43,211 nucleotides of DNA, from contig DATIGQ010000137.1 of the NCBI GenBank assembly GCA_035454605.1, positions 1-43,211 of the forward strand, read 5' to 3'. Numbering within the stretch: the first letter of the stretch is position 1; each line of letters opens with the position of its first letter. The position numbers and the translations under genes were made by a program. Below are positions 22,586 to 31,386 of the stretch, piece by piece. Under the pieces are notes generated by a model. That model ran no database searches, was not told where the DNA came from, and was given only the letters and a program-made list of their open reading frames with translations. The DNA comes from Terriglobales bacterium. GTDB taxonomy: Bacteria > Acidobacteriota > Terriglobia > Terriglobales > Acidobacteriaceae.

Positions 22586-23839
22586 TCACTCGTAGCGCAG
22601 CGCCTCCACGGGGGTCATCTCGGCAGCGCGGTTCGCCGGATACATGCCGGCCGCGACGGTGATGACCGAGAGGGTCAGGAACGAGACCACCAGCGCCCAG
22701 GCCGAGATGACCGGGGCGGGAATGAATTCGGGGCGCGGCATCTCCTGCATGGCGATGCATATGCCCAGGCCGAACAGGAGACCGCCTAGGCCGCTGGCCA
22801 GGGTGATGACCGCAGATTCGGCGAAGAACTGCCGGGCGATGTCGTTCTTGGTGGCGCCCAAGGCCTTGCGCACGCCGATCTCTCTGGTGCGCTCGGTCAC
22901 CGAGACCAGCATGATGTTCATGACGCCGATGCCGCCCAGACACAAGGTGGTCACGGCGATGGCGCCAAAGAAAATGGTCATCACATCGAAGATGCGCTGC
23001 ACCAGCTTCGAGCCCTGCATGGTGTTCCAGATAAAGAGAGCGTCCTTGTCGTTGCCATCGAAGTGGTGCATGCGTCCCAGCACGCGACGCACCTGCATCT
23101 CCGCATCCTCGTGATTTTCGGGATCGGCCACCTCGAACACCAGATTGTTGATCCAGCCGGGGAAGGTACCGGGGAAGCGCGGCGGAAAATCGCGCGCCAT
23201 GGCAGAAAAGGGAACGAAGAGCTGGGTGTTGTCTGGCCCGCTGCCATAGCTGGAATTCTGGTTCTTCTTCTCCAGGACGCCGATGACGATGTAGGGAAAG
23301 CCATTCATGGAGAGCGAGGCGCCCACGGCGGGTTTTCCGGGAAAAAGCTGGTTGCGAGCTTCCACGCCCAGCAGGACCACGCGCCGGGCCTGCTCTTCGT
23401 CTTCCTGGTTGATGAGGCGTCCTTCGGAGGGACGCAGCGAGCGGAAATTCTGAAACTCGGGCCAAACCCCGCGTACCGGCCGATTGGCGGAATTGAATTC
23501 GCTTACCTGGAAAACTGCGCGACGAAGTTCGGGGCTGACGTTCTTCACCAGGTAGCACTCGTCGCGGATGATCTTGGCATCGCGCACCTGGAGCTGAATC
23601 TCGCGTCCAGCGGCGTAGCCTCCGGCCTGCTGGCTGGTGCGGCCGCCCCACACGATCACCAGGTCGGTGCCCAGAGTCTTCATACGCTCTTTCTGATCAC
23701 GGCTGAAGCCTTTTCCCAGGCCCACCATCAGGATGACCGAAGCAATGCCCCAGACGATCCCGAACATGGTCAGGAAGCTGCGCATCTTGTGAGCGCGCAG
23801 CGTGGAGAACGTCTGTCGCAAGATCTCGTACAGGTTCAT
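22586..23839 (-). CDS. MacB-type ABC transporter permease (first of a pair)
   Basis: A 417-residue paralogue of the downstream permease, with the same layout: helix at about 20-42, periplasmic core domain, three C-terminal helices. Recognisable segments are LTMFGIVWGIASVILMVGLG near the start, LGGIGVMNIMLVSVTERT with REIGVRKALGA, and the C-terminal PVEALRYE. The two permeases probably form a heterodimer. No ATP-binding domain is fused and none is encoded nearby. The gene follows the DUF4097 gene by 54 bases on the same strand, behind the adaptor gene, so the four are likely one export operon. The substrate is unknown; macrolides, peptides and lipoproteins are known for relatives. Confidence 0.9.
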   Translation of the reverse strand: MNLYEILRQTFSTLRAHKMRSFLTMFGIVWGIASVILMVGLGKGFSRDQKERMKTLGTDLVIVWGGRTSQQAGGYAAGREIQLQVRDAKIIRDECYLVKNVSPELRRAVFQVSEFNSANRPVRGVWPEFQNFRSLRPSEGRLINQEDEEQARRVVLLGVEARNQLFPGKPAVGASLSMNGFPYIVIGVLEKKNQNSSYGSGPDNTQLFVPFSAMARDFPPRFPGTFPGWINNLVFEVADPENHEDAEMQVRRVLGRMHHFDGNDKDALFIWNTMQGSKLVQRIFDVMTIFFGAIAVTTLCLGGIGVMNIMLVSVTERTREIGVRKALGATKNDIARQFFAESAVITLASGLGGLLFGLGICIAMQEMPRPEFIPAPVISAWALVVSFLTLSVITVAAGMYPANRAAEMTPVEALRYE

Positions 23840-23893
23840 GGCCGCCTGCTGACCTGTGAGATTGGACGGAGCGCAGAAGGCTTGGTAATCGGC

Positions 23894-24877
23894 CTAGCGA
23901 ATGTCAATGTCGCCGGAGCCGGTTTCCAGCCGAATGAGCGAGCCGCCGCCACCCACCGTGCCCCGCACCAGGTCTCGCCGCAGCGCACCCTGCATGGTGA
24001 TGGGGCGGGCGATGCGCACCGTGCCCGAGCCCGTCTCCGCGTAGAGGTCGAAGCCGGTGCTCTCGGGGATGTGTAGTGTGATGTCGCCGGAGCCCGCGCT
24101 CAGCTTCCAGGAAGCTTTGGGCGTGCCTTCCGCCTCGACGTCGCCGCTCCCGGTCTCCACGGAGAGCGCACCGTGAACACCACGGACGCGCGCGTTGCCG
24201 GAGCCCGTTTGCACACGCGCTTGCGACGATTCGATCAACTCCAGGGTAACGTCGCCCGACCCGGTCTCCGCCGAGGTCCGGCCGGAAATGGCGGAGGCGC
24301 GGATGTTGCCGCTGCCGGTGGTGGCGCGCAGCCCGCCGGCCAACGAGGTCAGCTCCAGATCGCCGGAGCCGCTTTCCGCGAAAACCTCCTGGCGCACGGA
24401 TGCGATGCGCACGCTGCCGGAGCCGGTCGAAGCCCGCACCGGGCCGTCCACGCCTTCCACGGACTGCTCGCCCGATCCGGTTTCCGAGCGCAGCTTGGTG
24501 GCCGCCGGTGTCACCACTTCGTAGCTGACGGACACATTGCGGCGCAGCTCTTCGTCGCGAATCTTACCGATGCGGATGATGTTGCCCACCTGTTCGATGG
24601 GTGGATTCGCCTGGATACGCTGCACCTTCTCGGCTGCGCTAAGGCCTTCGAACAGCTTGCTGCGCGCGCGGATCCGTGCCTTGACCTGTACCGTGCCCGT
24701 CGCTCCCGAGCGCACGGCGATGTCGCCGGAGCCGGTTTCGACGCTCAGGTCAACCGAGCCCGTGACCTGCAAAGTGCGCTCAAACTGACCCTGGGCCTCA
24801 TCGGCCAGAGCCGGCATGGAGCTCAAAAACAAAAGGGCCAGCAAAGCGGCTGGCCCGAAAAACCGGCGGTCTTTCAT
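23894..24877 (-). CDS. Exported DUF4097-type repeat protein (predicted beta-solenoid)
   Basis: A 327-residue protein with a signal peptide (about residues 1-25, cleavage after ALA). The mature part is a series of short repeats centred on (E/T)GSGD or a close variant, recurring about every 19-22 residues: VETGSGDI, SETGSGEQ, ASTGSGSV, AESGSGDL, ATTGSGNI, AETGSGDV, VQTGSGNA, VETGSGDV, LSAGSGDI, AETGSGTV and LETGSGDI. Such repeats predict a right-handed beta-solenoid, as in the DUF4097 putative-adhesin family. It lies inside the MacA/permease operon, between adaptor and permeases, which suggests it is an extracytoplasmic partner of that exporter or a sensor of its substrate. That link is contextual only. 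Confidence 0.8.
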   Translation of the reverse strand: MKDRRFFGPAALLALLFLSSMPALADEAQGQFERTLQVTGSVDLSVETGSGDIAVRSGATGTVQVKARIRARSKLFEGLSAAEKVQRIQANPPIEQVGNIIRIGKIRDEELRRNVSVSYEVVTPAATKLRSETGSGEQSVEGVDGPVRASTGSGSVRIASVRQEVFAESGSGDLELTSLAGGLRATTGSGNIRASAISGRTSAETGSGDVTLELIESSQARVQTGSGNARVRGVHGALSVETGSGDVEAEGTPKASWKLSAGSGDITLHIPESTGFDLYAETGSGTVRIARPITMQGALRRDLVRGTVGGGGSLIRLETGSGDIDIR

Positions 24878-24932
24878 ACGCGCCCCCTGCCCGGCAACGC
24901 GGAGGTCGCCGGGCCTCGGCTGGATTCATCGC

Positions 24933-26147
24933 CTACTGCAGGACTACCTGGTCGTTCTCCTTGAGGCCTTCCAGGACCTCAGTCTTGGCACCGTTGGAGA
25001 TACCGATCTTCACGGCCAGCTTGCGCTTGCCGTCTTTGGCTTTCTTATCCGGCACTTCGACGGAGGCGTTGCGATCCTTGTCGTACATGATGGCGCCCTC
25101 GGGAATCATGAGCACGCCCTTGTGCTCCTCGAGGAGGATTTCCGCGTTGGCGGTCATGGCGGCTTTCAATTCGCCGGTGGCGTTGTCGATGGACACTCGC
25201 ACCTCGAACGTGGTCACGTTGTCTTTCTCCACGCCCAGCGGGGAGATCTTGGTGACCTTGCCGTTGAAGGTCTTGTCCTTAAACGACTCCACCTTGATGC
25301 GGGCCGGCTGATCCATGAACACCTTGCCGATGTCGCTCTCGTCCACCTTGCCCTTCACGTAGACTTCGCGGGTGTCTCCGATAGTCATCACCAGGGTGGC
25401 CGAGGAGCCCAGCACCAGGATGGAGCTGACTGCGTCACCCACTTCCACGTTGCGGGAGAGCACGGTGCCGTCCATGGGAGCGGTCAGGGTGGAATTGCGG
25501 AACTCTTCCTCGTCGCGCTCCAGGTTGGCGCGGGCCTGTTGGACCTGGGCCTGCGCCTGGGCTACCTTGGCGCGGGCCACTACGAACTGAGCGCGCGCCA
25601 TGTCCCGCTTGTTCACGGCCAGCTCGTAAGCTTTCTGGGCATCATCCAGGTTGGCCTGCGAGACCACGCCTTCGCGCGCCATTTCCTGGGCGCGCTCATA
25701 AGCTTTCAGCAGGAGGGGAACATCGGGGCCCTGGGCGTCCACGCGGGCGCGTTCCATGTCGGCGTCAGCGGCACGGCGGTTGGCTTCAGCGGCTTCCAGC
25801 GCGGCCCGGGCTTCGCGTACACGGGCCTGAATCTCTTCCTTGTCCAGCTCGGCCAGGATCTGGCCGGTCTTCACCGAGTCTCCGGCGTCGACCATCAGCT
25901 TCTTCACCAGGCCGCTGGCCTTGGACTTGATCTCCACTTTGGTGATGGGCTCGATCTTGCCGGTGGCCACCACGCTCTTGGCCAGGTCGCCCTTTTCCAC
26001 CTTGGCTAGCTTGCTGGGATCGATGGTGCCGCCGCCACGGGTGAAGGCGACCAGGACCACGGTGCCCAGCAGAATGGCGGCAAGGACGCCGCCGATAATG
26101 AATATTTTTTTCCGTTTCTTTTTCTTGTTGCCGTTACCGTTGGCCAC
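24933..26147 (-). CDS. MacA/HlyD-family periplasmic adaptor subunit
   Basis: A 404-residue membrane-fusion protein that bridges an inner-membrane transporter to an outer-membrane channel. A lysine-rich cytoplasmic start (KKKKRKK) leads into a membrane anchor at about 14-36. Then come a lipoyl half-motif (VATGKIEPITKVEIKSKASG), a long alpha-hairpin (about 110-225, rich in Ala/Glu/Arg heptads), the second lipoyl half (STLTAPMDGTVLSRNVEVGD), a beta-barrel domain and a membrane-proximal domain. The start is a GTG at 26147 with AGGAGG 6 bases upstream. It heads the minus-strand operon with the DUF4097 protein and the two permeases. The outer-membrane channel and ATPase are not in the window. Confidence 0.9.
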   Translation of the reverse strand: MANGNGNKKKKRKKIFIIGGVLAAILLGTVVLVAFTRGGGTIDPSKLAKVEKGDLAKSVVATGKIEPITKVEIKSKASGLVKKLMVDAGDSVKTGQILAELDKEEIQARVREARAALEAAEANRRAADADMERARVDAQGPDVPLLLKAYERAQEMAREGVVSQANLDDAQKAYELAVNKRDMARAQFVVARAKVAQAQAQVQQARANLERDEEEFRNSTLTAPMDGTVLSRNVEVGDAVSSILVLGSSATLVMTIGDTREVYVKGKVDESDIGKVFMDQPARIKVESFKDKTFNGKVTKISPLGVEKDNVTTFEVRVSIDNATGELKAAMTANAEILLEEHKGVLMIPEGAIMYDKDRNASVEVPDKKAKDGKRKLAVKIGISNGAKTEVLEGLKENDQVVLQ

Positions 26148-26317
26148 GGCTGCCTCCTGGCATTGCCTTCCGGGTATGAGCGCTGCAAGCTGCTAATCGT
26201 ATGGTACGGCGGGCCTTGCCAATTAGTTCCGTTCCTCCCGGCGCCGTTTTGGGGTTCTGCGGAAACCACTTGTCCCAAGCTGACAGCGGCTCACCCCACG
26301 CACTCTTAGACCCCGAG

Positions 26318-26358
26318 CCCCAAGAAAGGGAAGCAGCAACTTCCGCTTTTTCTTGGGG
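26318..26358. repeat. Strong two-part hairpin upstream of the CBS-domain membrane protein
   Basis: CCCCAAGAAA (26318-26327) pairs perfectly with TTTCTTGGGG (26349-26358), and inside it GGAAG (26329-26333) pairs with CTTCC (26340-26344). No T run follows on either strand, so a normal terminator is unlikely. It may be a regulatory RNA structure or a divergent-promoter element between the adaptor operon and the + gene. Confidence 0.5.
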
Positions 26359-26396
26359 ATGGGAGTGTGGGTAGGACCGGCCTGCCCGGGGTGCTA

Positions 26397-26402
26397 TAGA
26401 AT
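26397..26402 (+). promoter_or_regulatory. -10 box 12 bases from the CNNM-type gene start
   Basis: TAGAAT (inside TATAGAAT) ends 12 bases before the ATG at 26415, with no Shine-Dalgarno sequence between. The transcript would have a 5' leader of only a few bases. Confidence 0.45.
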
Positions 26403-26414
26403 CATCATCTTCCC

Positions 26415-27785
26415 ATGATTACCTACGTGCTGCTGCGGGTGTTCTTGGTGCTCCTGCTGGTAGCGCTGAACGCCTTCTTCGTAGCGGCGGAGTTCGCCCT
26501 GGTCAGCGTGCGTGACACCCGCATTCAGCAGCTCATCGAGCAGCGGCGCATCGGCGCCCGGACGGTGCAGAAGCTGCACCACAACCTGGACGAGGTGCTC
26601 AACGCCGTGCAGCTGGGCATCACCATCGCCAGCCTGGCGCTGGGCTGGATCGGCGAAGCCACCATGGCGGCGGTGATCGAGCCCCTGTTTCACAACGTGC
26701 CCTATGCCGCGGTGTACGCGCACGCCATCGCCATCGGCGTGGCCTTCACCCTGATTACCTACCTGCACGTGATCCTGGGAGAAGTAGTGCCGAAGTCGCT
26801 GGCGCTGCAGCGCGCCGAGCGCATCGCGCTGGCCATTTCCGGACCCATGGACGTCATCATGACCATCTTCCGGCCCTTCCTGGCCATCATGAACAGCTCG
26901 TCGCGCGTGGTGTTGCGGCTGTTCGGGACACGGCAGGTGCGCGAGGGCGGCGTCCATTCGCCGGACGAGCTCAAGCTCATCGTGACCGCCAGCCGGCGCG
27001 TGGGCCTGCTGCCGCCTTTGCAGGAGGAGATGCTGCACCGCGCCCTGGAACTGGGCGACGTGACGGTACGCGAGATCATGACCCCGCGCCCGGACATTTT
27101 CTCTCTGCCGGCGGACATGGCGGTGGAAGAGGCCATGACGCGGGTCGTCGAGAAGCAGCGCTCGCGCGTCCCGGTGTATGACCCCAAGCTCGGTCCGGAG
27201 TACATCGTGGGCGTGCTCTACGCCAAGGACCTGGCGCGCCTGCTGCATCAGAAGCTGGTGAAGTTCCGCGGCGGCGTGGTGCCGGACTCACCCAGTGTTC
27301 AAGCGCCCATCCGGCAGGTGATGCGGGATGTGCTGGTAGTGCCCGACACCAAACCGGTCGCCGACCTGCTGACGGAGTTTCAGAGCCGCAAGCGCCACCT
27401 GGCGGTGGTGGTGGACGAGTTCGGTTCCACTGCCGGCGTGGTAACTGTGGAAGATGCCCTGGAAGCGGTCGTGGGTGAGATCGAAGACGAATATGACGTG
27501 GCCGAACAGCCGCCGCTTCCCCTAGGCTCGACGACCCTGATCCTGGACGGAGGCGAGAACATCCGCGACCTGGAGGCGCGATACCGGCTGGTCCTGCCCC
27601 GGGACCAGGGTTTTGAGACGCTGGCCGGCTTCGTCCTGGCGCGCCTGGGCAGGATCCCGACACCCGGCGATGGGTTCGACTTCGACGGCCATCGCTACAC
27701 GGTGCTGCAGATGGAAAACCGCCGCGTCTCACGCGTAAAGGTGGAGAGCTCGCGGCCTGCTCCCATCGAGCGCGCCGGCGACTAG
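26415..27785 (+). CDS. CNNM/CorC-family membrane protein with CBS domains
   Basis: A 456-residue protein of the family often called haemolysin-like, related to magnesium/cobalt efflux proteins (CorC, CNNM, MpfA). Residues 1-185 form the DUF21 membrane domain with about four spans, starting VLLLVALNAFFVAAEFALVS. Two CBS domains follow (about 215-275, from REIMTPRPDIFSLPADM; about 285-340, from VLVVPDTKPVADLL). A C-terminal transporter-associated domain (about 365-440) contains GFETLAGFVLARLGRIP. CBS domains bind adenine nucleotides and gate transport. Length and order are normal. It lies 11 bases before a DppB-type permease gene on the same strand, an unusual pairing. Metal transport is likely from the family, but not proven. 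Confidence 0.88.
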   Translation: MITYVLLRVFLVLLLVALNAFFVAAEFALVSVRDTRIQQLIEQRRIGARTVQKLHHNLDEVLNAVQLGITIASLALGWIGEATMAAVIEPLFHNVPYAAVYAHAIAIGVAFTLITYLHVILGEVVPKSLALQRAERIALAISGPMDVIMTIFRPFLAIMNSSSRVVLRLFGTRQVREGGVHSPDELKLIVTASRRVGLLPPLQEEMLHRALELGDVTVREIMTPRPDIFSLPADMAVEEAMTRVVEKQRSRVPVYDPKLGPEYIVGVLYAKDLARLLHQKLVKFRGGVVPDSPSVQAPIRQVMRDVLVVPDTKPVADLLTEFQSRKRHLAVVVDEFGSTAGVVTVEDALEAVVGEIEDEYDVAEQPPLPLGSTTLILDGGENIRDLEARYRLVLPRDQGFETLAGFVLARLGRIPTPGDGFDFDGHRYTVLQMENRRVSRVKVESSRPAPIERAGD

Positions 27786-27796
27786 CGCCAACGCAC

Positions 27797-28714
27797 GTGA
27801 CCCGTTATCTTGCAAGCCGCCTGCTCTACACCCTGCCGGTGCTTTGGCTGGTCGTGTCGGTAGTCTTCCTGCTCATCCACCTGGTGCCGGGCGATCCCAT
27901 CCAGCAGATGCTGGGCGAGGGAGCGGCCAGCGCCGACATCGAAAAGGCGCGCCACGACTACGGCCTGGATGTTCCCCTGGGCCGGCAATACGTCAATTAC
28001 TGGAAAGGAGTGTTGCGGGGCGATTTGGGGAAATCCCTGCGCTTCGACCGGCCGGTGGGCGAGCTGATCCGGGAGCGCTATCCCTACACGCTGCTGCTGA
28101 CCCTGGCGGCGCTGGCGGTGGCCATTGCCTTGGCCGTTCCCGCGGGCGTGCGCTCCGCTCGCCGGCGCAATCGCTGGGATGACCGGCTCATCGGCTTCGT
28201 GAGCCTGCTGGGACTGTCATTCCCCAACTTCGCCCTGGGCCCGGTCCTGATCCTGATCTTTTCCATCGGGCTGGGACTGCTGCCGGTGTCGGGTTCGGGC
28301 ACGGCGGCGCATCTCGTTCTGCCCGCCATCACCATGGGGGGAGCGCTGGCGGCCATCCTGACGCGCATGATGCGCACCGCCATGCTGGAGGAGCTCACTC
28401 AGGACTACGTGCGCACCGCTCGCGCCAAGGGACTGCCGGAGCGCGCCGTGGTCTACCGGCACGCGTTGCGCAACGCGCTGATTCCCGTGCTCACGGTTGT
28501 GGGCCTGCAATTCGGCGCGCTGCTGGCCGGCGCGATCGTGACCGAGACCATCTTTTCCTGGCCCGGCATCGGACGCCTCACCGTCCAGGCCATCGGGAAC
28601 CGCGACTACTACCTGGTGCAGGGATGCATCCTGGCCATCGGACTGACGTACGTGGCGGTGAACTTCCTGACCGATTTGATGTACTCGGTGGTCAATCCCA
28701 GGATTCGCGAATGA
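27797..28714 (+). CDS. DppB-type ABC permease (oligopeptide/nickel class)
   Basis: A 305-residue inner-membrane permease of the binding-protein-dependent peptide/nickel importer class. It has six membrane spans, the N-terminal family signature (RLLYTLPVLWLVVSVVFLL, then HLVPGDP), and the EAA loop that contacts the ATPase (DYVRTARAKGLPERAVVYRH). It starts with GTG at 27797, 11 bases after the CBS-protein gene, and its stop overlaps the start of the DppC-type gene (ATGA). The substrate-binding protein and the two ATPases are not in the window. The peptide or metal substrate cannot be inferred. Confidence 0.9.
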   Translation: MTRYLASRLLYTLPVLWLVVSVVFLLIHLVPGDPIQQMLGEGAASADIEKARHDYGLDVPLGRQYVNYWKGVLRGDLGKSLRFDRPVGELIRERYPYTLLLTLAALAVAIALAVPAGVRSARRRNRWDDRLIGFVSLLGLSFPNFALGPVLILIFSIGLGLLPVSGSGTAAHLVLPAITMGGALAAILTRMMRTAMLEELTQDYVRTARAKGLPERAVVYRHALRNALIPVLTVVGLQFGALLAGAIVTETIFSWPGIGRLTVQAIGNRDYYLVQGCILAIGLTYVAVNFLTDLMYSVVNPRIRE

Positions 28715-29544
28715 ATCAGGTCCGTAACAATCCGCTGGCTGTCGCCGGGGCCGCGCTCATCGTGCTCTTCACCCTGTGTGCCCTGCTGGCGCCCTGGCTG
28801 GCGCCGCGCGATCCTGCCCACATCGAACTGCCTGCTCGTCTGGCCGGTCCTTCGGCTGCGCATTGGTTCGGCACCGACGAACTGGGCCGCGACATCCTCT
28901 CCCGGCTGGTGTATGGCGCGCGTATCTCCATGGCGGTGGGCGCCAGCGTGGTGCTGGTCTCGCTCACCCTGGGCCTTATTGTGGGCTCGGTTGCCGGTTT
29001 CTATGGCGGGCGCATCGACCGTTTCTTCAACGTGATCGTGATGAATGCCTTCATGTCTTTTCCGGGACTGCTGCTGGCCATCGCGTTTGTGGCCTTTCTG
29101 GGGCCGGGTATGTTCAACCTGGTGTTGGCGCTCTCCCTGGGAGGATGGGTGGGCTATGCGCGCCTGGTTCGGGGTCAGGTTCTGGCCGTGCGCGAGCGCG
29201 AGTTCGTGGAAGCGGCGCGCGCGCTGGGCGCCAGCGACTTGCGCATCATCGCGCGGCACATCCTGCCCAACATCATCCAGCCGGTCATCGTGCAGGCGGC
29301 CATCGGAATGGCGGGCGCGGTGCTGGCCGAGGCGACGATGAGCTTTCTTGGCCTGGGGGCGCCGCCGCCCACGGCCACCTGGGGCTCCATGCTGAACGAC
29401 GGCCGCTCGCACCTGTTCGACGCGCCCCACCTGGTGCTGTTTCCGGCTGCCGCGCTGATGCTGGCCGTGCTTTCCTTCAACTTTTTGGGCGACGCCTTGC
29501 GCGATTCTCTGGATCCGCGCGCCCGCATCGAAGCCGGCTTGTAA
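28711..29544 (+). CDS. DppC-type ABC permease (oligopeptide/nickel class)
   Basis: A 277-residue permease that pairs with the preceding DppB-type protein. The N-terminus lacks a long cytoplasmic extension and begins with one membrane span. The conserved HWFGTDELGRDILSRLVYGA precedes the permease core, and the EAA loop reads EFVEAARALGASDLRIIARH, followed by LPNIIQPVIVQ. The ATG at 28711 overlaps the upstream stop by 4 bases. Upstream in-frame sequence belongs to the other gene. No ATPase or solute-binding protein gene follows; the next gene, a histidine kinase, has its own promoter. Confidence 0.9.
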   Translation: MNQVRNNPLAVAGAALIVLFTLCALLAPWLAPRDPAHIELPARLAGPSAAHWFGTDELGRDILSRLVYGARISMAVGASVVLVSLTLGLIVGSVAGFYGGRIDRFFNVIVMNAFMSFPGLLLAIAFVAFLGPGMFNLVLALSLGGWVGYARLVRGQVLAVREREFVEAARALGASDLRIIARHILPNIIQPVIVQAAIGMAGAVLAEATMSFLGLGAPPPTATWGSMLNDGRSHLFDAPHLVLFPAAALMLAVLSFNFLGDALRDSLDPRARIEAGL

Positions 29545-29577
29545 ACAGCCTTCCTTGCTCCAGCTTTCTGCATCGGG

Positions 29578-29583
29578 GATAAT
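29578..29583 (+). promoter_or_regulatory. Probable -10 box of the NarL-type two-component operon
   Basis: GATAAT sits 27 bases before the TTG at 29611, in the 66-base gap after the permease genes. No clear -35 is visible. Confidence 0.35.
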
Positions 29584-29610
29584 GCGCCCCAGGACGTACT
29601 CGGCACTTCC

Positions 29611-31386
29611 TTGTTACCTCTAGGTGGTCTGAATCGCTGGCTTACGCGGCTGGGCGTACCGGAATCTCCGGGCGAGAGCCTGCGGGTGGAGCGCGTCTTG
29701 GCCACCGGGCGCGGGTTTCTTGCCGTCACGGCGCTGGTGGCCATCTACCTGGATCCCACCGAGCCCAGCCGTTTCGCCTTCCTCGCCTACTTCCTGCTGC
29801 TCACCTACGTGGTCTACAGCACCGCGGTGCTGGCCATGTTGCGGACCCACGCCGAGTGGGAGCCGAAGCTGCGGATGTGGATCCACGCCGCGGACATACT
29901 CTGGCCTACCGTCCTGATGATTTTCACCGAGGGCCCCAACAGCCCCTTCTTTCTGTTTTTCACCTTCGTGCTGTTGTCGGCCGCCTATCGCTGGGGCTTC
30001 GTGGAGACGGTCATCACCGCCGCCCTGGCCGTCACGTTGATGCTGCTGGAAGCGCTGCTGGTCAGGGTGGAGCCGTTCATGACGTACGTGGACGAAGCGT
30101 TGGTCCTGAACCGTTTCATCATGCGCTCCACCTACCTGCTCATCCTGGGTTTCCTGCTTGGCTACCTGGCGGAAGCGGAGAAGCGCCTGCGCGCGGAGAT
30201 CGCAACCATACCCCGCCTGTTAGGGAAGGCGCGGGTCCAGGTGGGATTACGTGGGACGCTGCAAGGAGTCCTGTTCGAGCTGATGCGAATCTTCGATTCG
30301 CACCAGGCGCTGTTCGCCATCCGCGAGACCGCCACCGGCCGTGCGTTCCTATGGCAGGCCCACCGTGGGTCCGGTAGCGAACCGAACATCCAGAACAAAG
30401 AGCTGATGGGAGAAGATCGCGAGACCTATCTGTTCACGACCCCGGCGCACGGCTGGTATGCGACACGCCGTCGGCGCGGGCGCTTTGACTTCGTGGCTTT
30501 CGATGCCGAAGGACGCAGGATGCATCGCCCACTCCCCGGAATACCGGAAAAACTGATACGGCCGCACACGGTTCAATCCATGCTGGTTTCCACGTTCCAA
30601 TTCGGCCAAGAGTGGGTGGGGCGCCTGTACCTGGTGAATCCCCACCTGGCCGGCCATCCGGAGCCGCGCCTGCGTTTCCTCGAAAGCCTGGTGCGCCAGG
30701 TGAGTCCGGCCATCTACAACGTATACCTGTTGCGCCGGATGCGTTCGCGCGCCGGCGCAGTGGAACGCGGCCGGGTGGCGCGCGAGCTGCACGACGGCAC
30801 CATCCAGTCGCTGATCGCCGCCGAGATGCGGCTCGACGTGCTTCGCCGCAAGAACCTGGGTGAGACCGAGCGCGTGGCCGAGGAGCTCACTACCGTGCAG
30901 AAGATTCTGCACAATGAAGTGCTCAACCTGCGCGAACTGATGCACCAGCTCCGTCCGACGGAAGTGGATCCGCGCAAGCTGCTGGAGTTCATGACCGACC
31001 TGGTGGATAAGTTCCGCCGGGAGACGGGCATCGCGGTGCGCTTCGATACCGACCTGCAGGAACTGGCGCTGCCGCCGAGCGTGAGCCGCGACCTGGCCCG
31101 CATCGTGCAGGAAGCGCTGGTCAACGTGCTGAAACACAGCGACGCCCGCAGCGTCATCCTGCGGCTGACCGCACACGACGGCTCCTATCGCCTGATTATC
31201 AGCGACGACGGCCGCGGATTCGACTTTGTAGGGCGAGTCTCACAGACGGAACTGGAGTCGCTGCGTAAAGGCCCCCGCGTCATCCGCGAACGTGTGCGCG
31301 CCATCGGAGGCGAACTCACGATAGAATCTTTTCCGGGGCGGGGCGCGCGGCTGGAAATCTCGTTCCCGCAGAGGATCCAGGGATAA
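29611..31386 (+). CDS. NarX/DegS-type membrane sensor histidine kinase with GAF-like domain
   Basis: A 591-residue kinase of the HisKA_3 class. Residues about 35-195 hold five or six membrane spans, with no large outside loop. A GAF-like sensor region follows (about 215-370). The dimerisation/phospho-transfer box is RVARELHDGTIQSL with H394. The ATPase domain shows ARIVQEALVNVLKHS (N-box) and ISDDGRGFD (G1), and ends in GRGARLEISFP. The start is uncertain: the frame opens with a TTG at 29611, with no better ATG before the first domain. The response-regulator gene begins directly after its stop. The signal is probably sensed within the membrane or by the GAF-like domain. Confidence 0.88.
   Translation: MLPLGGLNRWLTRLGVPESPGESLRVERVLATGRGFLAVTALVAIYLDPTEPSRFAFLAYFLLLTYVVYSTAVLAMLRTHAEWEPKLRMWIHAADILWPTVLMIFTEGPNSPFFLFFTFVLLSAAYRWGFVETVITAALAVTLMLLEALLVRVEPFMTYVDEALVLNRFIMRSTYLLILGFLLGYLAEAEKRLRAEIATIPRLLGKARVQVGLRGTLQGVLFELMRIFDSHQALFAIRETATGRAFLWQAHRGSGSEPNIQNKELMGEDRETYLFTTPAHGWYATRRRRGRFDFVAFDAEGRRMHRPLPGIPEKLIRPHTVQSMLVSTFQFGQEWVGRLYLVNPHLAGHPEPRLRFLESLVRQVSPAIYNVYLLRRMRSRAGAVERGRVARELHDGTIQSLIAAEMRLDVLRRKNLGETERVAEELTTVQKILHNEVLNLRELMHQLRPTEVDPRKLLEFMTDLVDKFRRETGIAVRFDTDLQELALPPSVSRDLARIVQEALVNVLKHSDARSVILRLTAHDGSYRLIISDDGRGFDFVGRVSQTELESLRKGPRVIRERVRAIGGELTIESFPGRGARLEISFPQRIQG

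Noticed and set aside
29582-29623. ATG start at 29582 for the NarX-type kinase
   Set aside because: That frame meets a stop (TAG) within 14 codons, so it does not lead into the kinase.
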